From Nanobdellota archaeon (GTDB taxonomy: Archaea; Nanobdellota; Nanobdellia; Pacearchaeales; GW2011-AR1): a stretch of 42,588 bases of DNA. This document shows positions 41,002 through 42,588 of this stretch, one piece after another. The translations under genes were made by a program, and so were the position numbers. How positions within the stretch are numbered: position 1 is the stretch's first letter; every line of letters starts with the position of its first letter. The DNA lies in NCBI GenBank assembly GCA_030641715.1, contig DAOWGX010000012.1, forward strand, positions 1-42,588, read 5' to 3'. The notes below the pieces were generated by a model. The model worked only from the letters and a program-made list of their open reading frames with translations. It did no database searches and was not told the DNA's origin.

Positions 41002-41652
41002 ATGTCAGAAATAACTTTTAGTCAGGCAAGGGAATTTTTAGATGAGATATCTCGGGAGGACAAGATTGCGATTATTCATCATGACGATGGGGATGGATTC
41101 TGTTCGGGGATTTTATTTTATGATTGGTGTAAGAATAAGAATGCTATGGTCAAGGAGTTTACATATTCTATCCATAAATCAAAACTGAAAAATTTCGATT
41201 TGGAAGAATTCAATAAGGTGATAGTTTGTGACCTCGCTTCAGGTTTTATGGCGGAGGAACTTGAATTGATAAAAGATAAGCGAATACTCTATCTCGACCA
41301 CCACCCTAGAGATGTGTCTCTTCCGAAAGAAGTTTTGGAATTCTCGACGGTAGATAACGGGTACATCCCCTCTTCACGGACGGCGGGAGAACTAACTCGG
41401 ATAAAACCTTGGTTAGCGTTGGTAGGGACTATCACCGATGCGGGAGATTTATATCCTGAAAACCAGGACTTTATCTCTGAACATTTAAAACAGACTAGGA
41501 TGGGCCTTGATAAATTTAAGGAGGATATAACGAGTACCATCACAAATTTTTTAATTTATTTTGAGGGTGATTTTGACAAGGCTTTCGAAATTTTACAAAA
41601 GGTTAATTCTATTGGGGAGGTCTCTCAATTGAAAAATATTCTGAAGCTATAG
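41002..41652 (+). CDS. DHH-family phosphoesterase, frameshifted 5' part
   Basis: The frame encodes the DHH domain: HHDDGDGFCSG (26-36), D77 in CDLAS, the DHH motif (99-101) and D146 in GTITDAGD, all manganese ligands in RecJ-like or oligoribonucleotide/cyclic-dinucleotide phosphodiesterases. It stops early at 41652, but the missing DHHA1 substrate domain continues in another frame (41607-42017). One extra G in the GGGG run at 41614-41617 would join the two. It starts 1 bp after gatA. The gene is either inactive, read by frameshifting, or damaged by a base-call error. Confidence 0.85.
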   Translation: MSEITFSQAREFLDEISREDKIAIIHHDDGDGFCSGILFYDWCKNKNAMVKEFTYSIHKSKLKNFDLEEFNKVIVCDLASGFMAEELELIKDKRILYLDHHPRDVSLPKEVLEFSTVDNGYIPSSRTAGELTRIKPWLALVGTITDAGDLYPENQDFISEHLKQTRMGLDKFKEDITSTITNFLIYFEGDFDKAFEILQKVNSIGEVSQLKNILKL

Positions 41653-42017
41653 AAGATGAAATTGAAAAATTTATTGGAGAGTACGAAGATAAAAAGGAGA
41701 AAATTGGCGATGTTAATTTTTATTATTTCAAACCTCATTTTTCAATAAAGGCCCCTGTAACTGGAATAATCAGTCAAAAAAATCATGAGGAGATTTATAT
41801 TTTTGCGACTCCGAAAAAAGATGGGAAGCATTTAACACTTTCGGCAAGGAATACTTCACAAAAGGAGAACATGGCGAATCTTCTTCGGGCTGGAGTTTCC
41901 GGATTGGAAGATGGTTCTGCAGGAGGGCATCCTGCAGCCTCTGGGGGAATGATTCTAGCAGAGGATCTTGGAAAGTTCAAGAGGAACATTAAACAATTCG
42001 TTGAACCACACTCCTAA
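41607..42017 (+). other. DHHA1 part of the frameshifted phosphoesterase
   Basis: Translated in the second frame, this stretch gives the remainder of the protein (YSEAIEDEIEKF, then LTLSARNTSQ and the DHHA1 signature GGHPAASGG near the end, stop at 42017). There is no start codon before an internal ATG, so it is not an independent gene. The good coding quality up to the stop suggests a recent event or an assembly error. Confidence 0.85.
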
Positions 42018-42133
42018 AAAATTTGTTAGGCCGCCTAGATAACCCATTTTAAACCACATATATCTTTTTAAATTAAAAGTTCTTCGGATTAATAGTAACC
42101 CTGAAAGAAAGTTCGGAAGGCTATCGTGCAGAT

Positions 42134-42211
42134 TTTTATACTTAAAAATTTGAAAGAAAGACCAAAGGTCCATCATACAAATCTTGTCATACTGAAAGAT
42201 TTGAAAGGAGG
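42134..42211 (+). promoter_or_regulatory. ftsZ promoter and leader
   Basis: A TTTATAC box (42134-42140) predicts initiation near 42163. The leader carries a short hairpin (GACC-AAA-GGTC near 42160-42170), two copies of TTTGAAAG, and GGAGG (42207-42211), 17 nt before the ATG, which is a long spacing. Confidence 0.45.
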
Positions 42212-42228
42212 TTTAATAAAAAAAGAAA

Positions 42229-42588
42229 ATGACATTAGATTTTGCAAAAGAGGCTATTCAATCTGCGGAAGCGAACTCGATTAATTTTGATGATTTAAGG
42301 GCTGGAAAAGCTAACATTAAGGTTTTCGGTTGTGGTGGTTGTGGATGTAATATGGCTACCTGGCTTTTCAATAAAGGTATTAACGGAGCTACAATCTATG
42401 GTGTCAATACTGACGCACTTCATTTATCAATTACAAAATGTGATGAGAAAATTCTCATTGGTAAAGAATTAACGAGAGGTCTCGGATGTGGTGGTTACCC
42501 TAAGAAAGGAAGAGAGGCTGCAAAGGAGTCCCTTACTGACTTGAAGAAAGCTGTTTCGAATTCGGATATGGTTTTTGTTCTGGCAGGA
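42229..42588 (+). CDS. ftsZ: Cell division protein FtsZ (partial)
   Basis: The tubulin-like GTPase polymerises into the division ring. The first 120 residues are visible, cut off by the window end. The GTP-binding start is FGCGGCGCN (33-41), where FtsZ usually has GVGGAGCN or GVGGAGGN; NTDALHLS (60-67), the T3 loop and LTRGLGCGGYP (81-91, usually GLGAGGNP) follow. Two conserved alanines are thus replaced by cysteine, C38 and C87. The remainder lies outside the window. Many archaea carry two FtsZ types; which one this is cannot be told here. Confidence 0.9.
   Translation, partial: MTLDFAKEAIQSAEANSINFDDLRAGKANIKVFGCGGCGCNMATWLFNKGINGATIYGVNTDALHLSITKCDEKILIGKELTRGLGCGGYPKKGREAAKESLTDLKKAVSNSDMVFVLAG

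Noticed and set aside
41632-41640. Programmed -1 frameshift site at the A run of the DHH gene
   Set aside because: The sequence around GAAAAAT does not fit the X-XXY-YYZ slippery pattern in the reading frame; a missing G in the earlier GGGG run explains the data more simply.

Overview
The window looks like a piece of an archaeal chromosome from the DPANN group, closest in style to Pacearchaeota or Woesearchaeota. The evidence is archaeal: the archaea-only GatD/GatE amidotransferase pair, a TrmB-type regulator, tRNA genes without encoded CCA, a C1-G72 tRNA-Tyr, AT-rich DNA, tight gene packing, and TATA boxes placed a constant 27-30 bp before start codons, which implies mostly leaderless mRNAs. 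The lineage assignment is inference; no rRNA is present to confirm it.

Layout. 1-4.8 kb: cell-surface genes (a partial bactofilin-like protein, two membrane-anchored surface proteins, a secreted subtilase). 4.9-11.7 kb: tRNA-Tyr beside a fungal-TYR1-like prephenate dehydrogenase, two circularly permuted GTPases, a PIN-like nuclease candidate, a DEAD-box helicase, a small zinc ribbon and tRNA-Val. 11.8-16.7 kb: an AT-rich accessory stretch with a TrmB regulator and palindrome, two nucleotidyltransferases and a PD-(D/E)XK protein, plus a duplicated gene end. 16.8-22.6 kb: form II/III RuBisCO followed by a Kef-type antiporter and a P2-type ATPase. 22.7-26.4 kb: an RRM protein, a RecB/Cas4-like nuclease, tiny membrane proteins and a RelE-type toxin-antitoxin operon. 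26.4-42 kb: translation genes mixed with small accessory genes. 42.2 kb to the end: the start of ftsZ.

The strongest functional theme is tRNA-dependent amidation. AspRS, GatB, GatD, GatE, GatC and GatA all lie between 26.8 and 41.0 kb, so both the Glu-tRNA(Gln) route (GatDE) and the Asp-tRNA(Asn) route (a probably non-discriminating AspRS plus GatCAB) are encoded. This set has several oddities: AspRS is of bacterial type, AspRS and GatE both lack the GAD insertion domain, GatB carries a four-unit 14-residue repeat, and a eukaryote-like pyrimidine 5'-nucleotidase sits between gatC and gatA in a very tight operon.

The other signals most worth following are two gene 3' ends duplicated downstream as direct repeats with cargo between them (one cargo is an NYN nuclease), two TTCG-capped hairpins next to the two NYN genes, three operator-like palindromes at small regulator genes, a frameshifted DHH phosphoesterase, and a switch of codon skew inside the RuBisCO gene.
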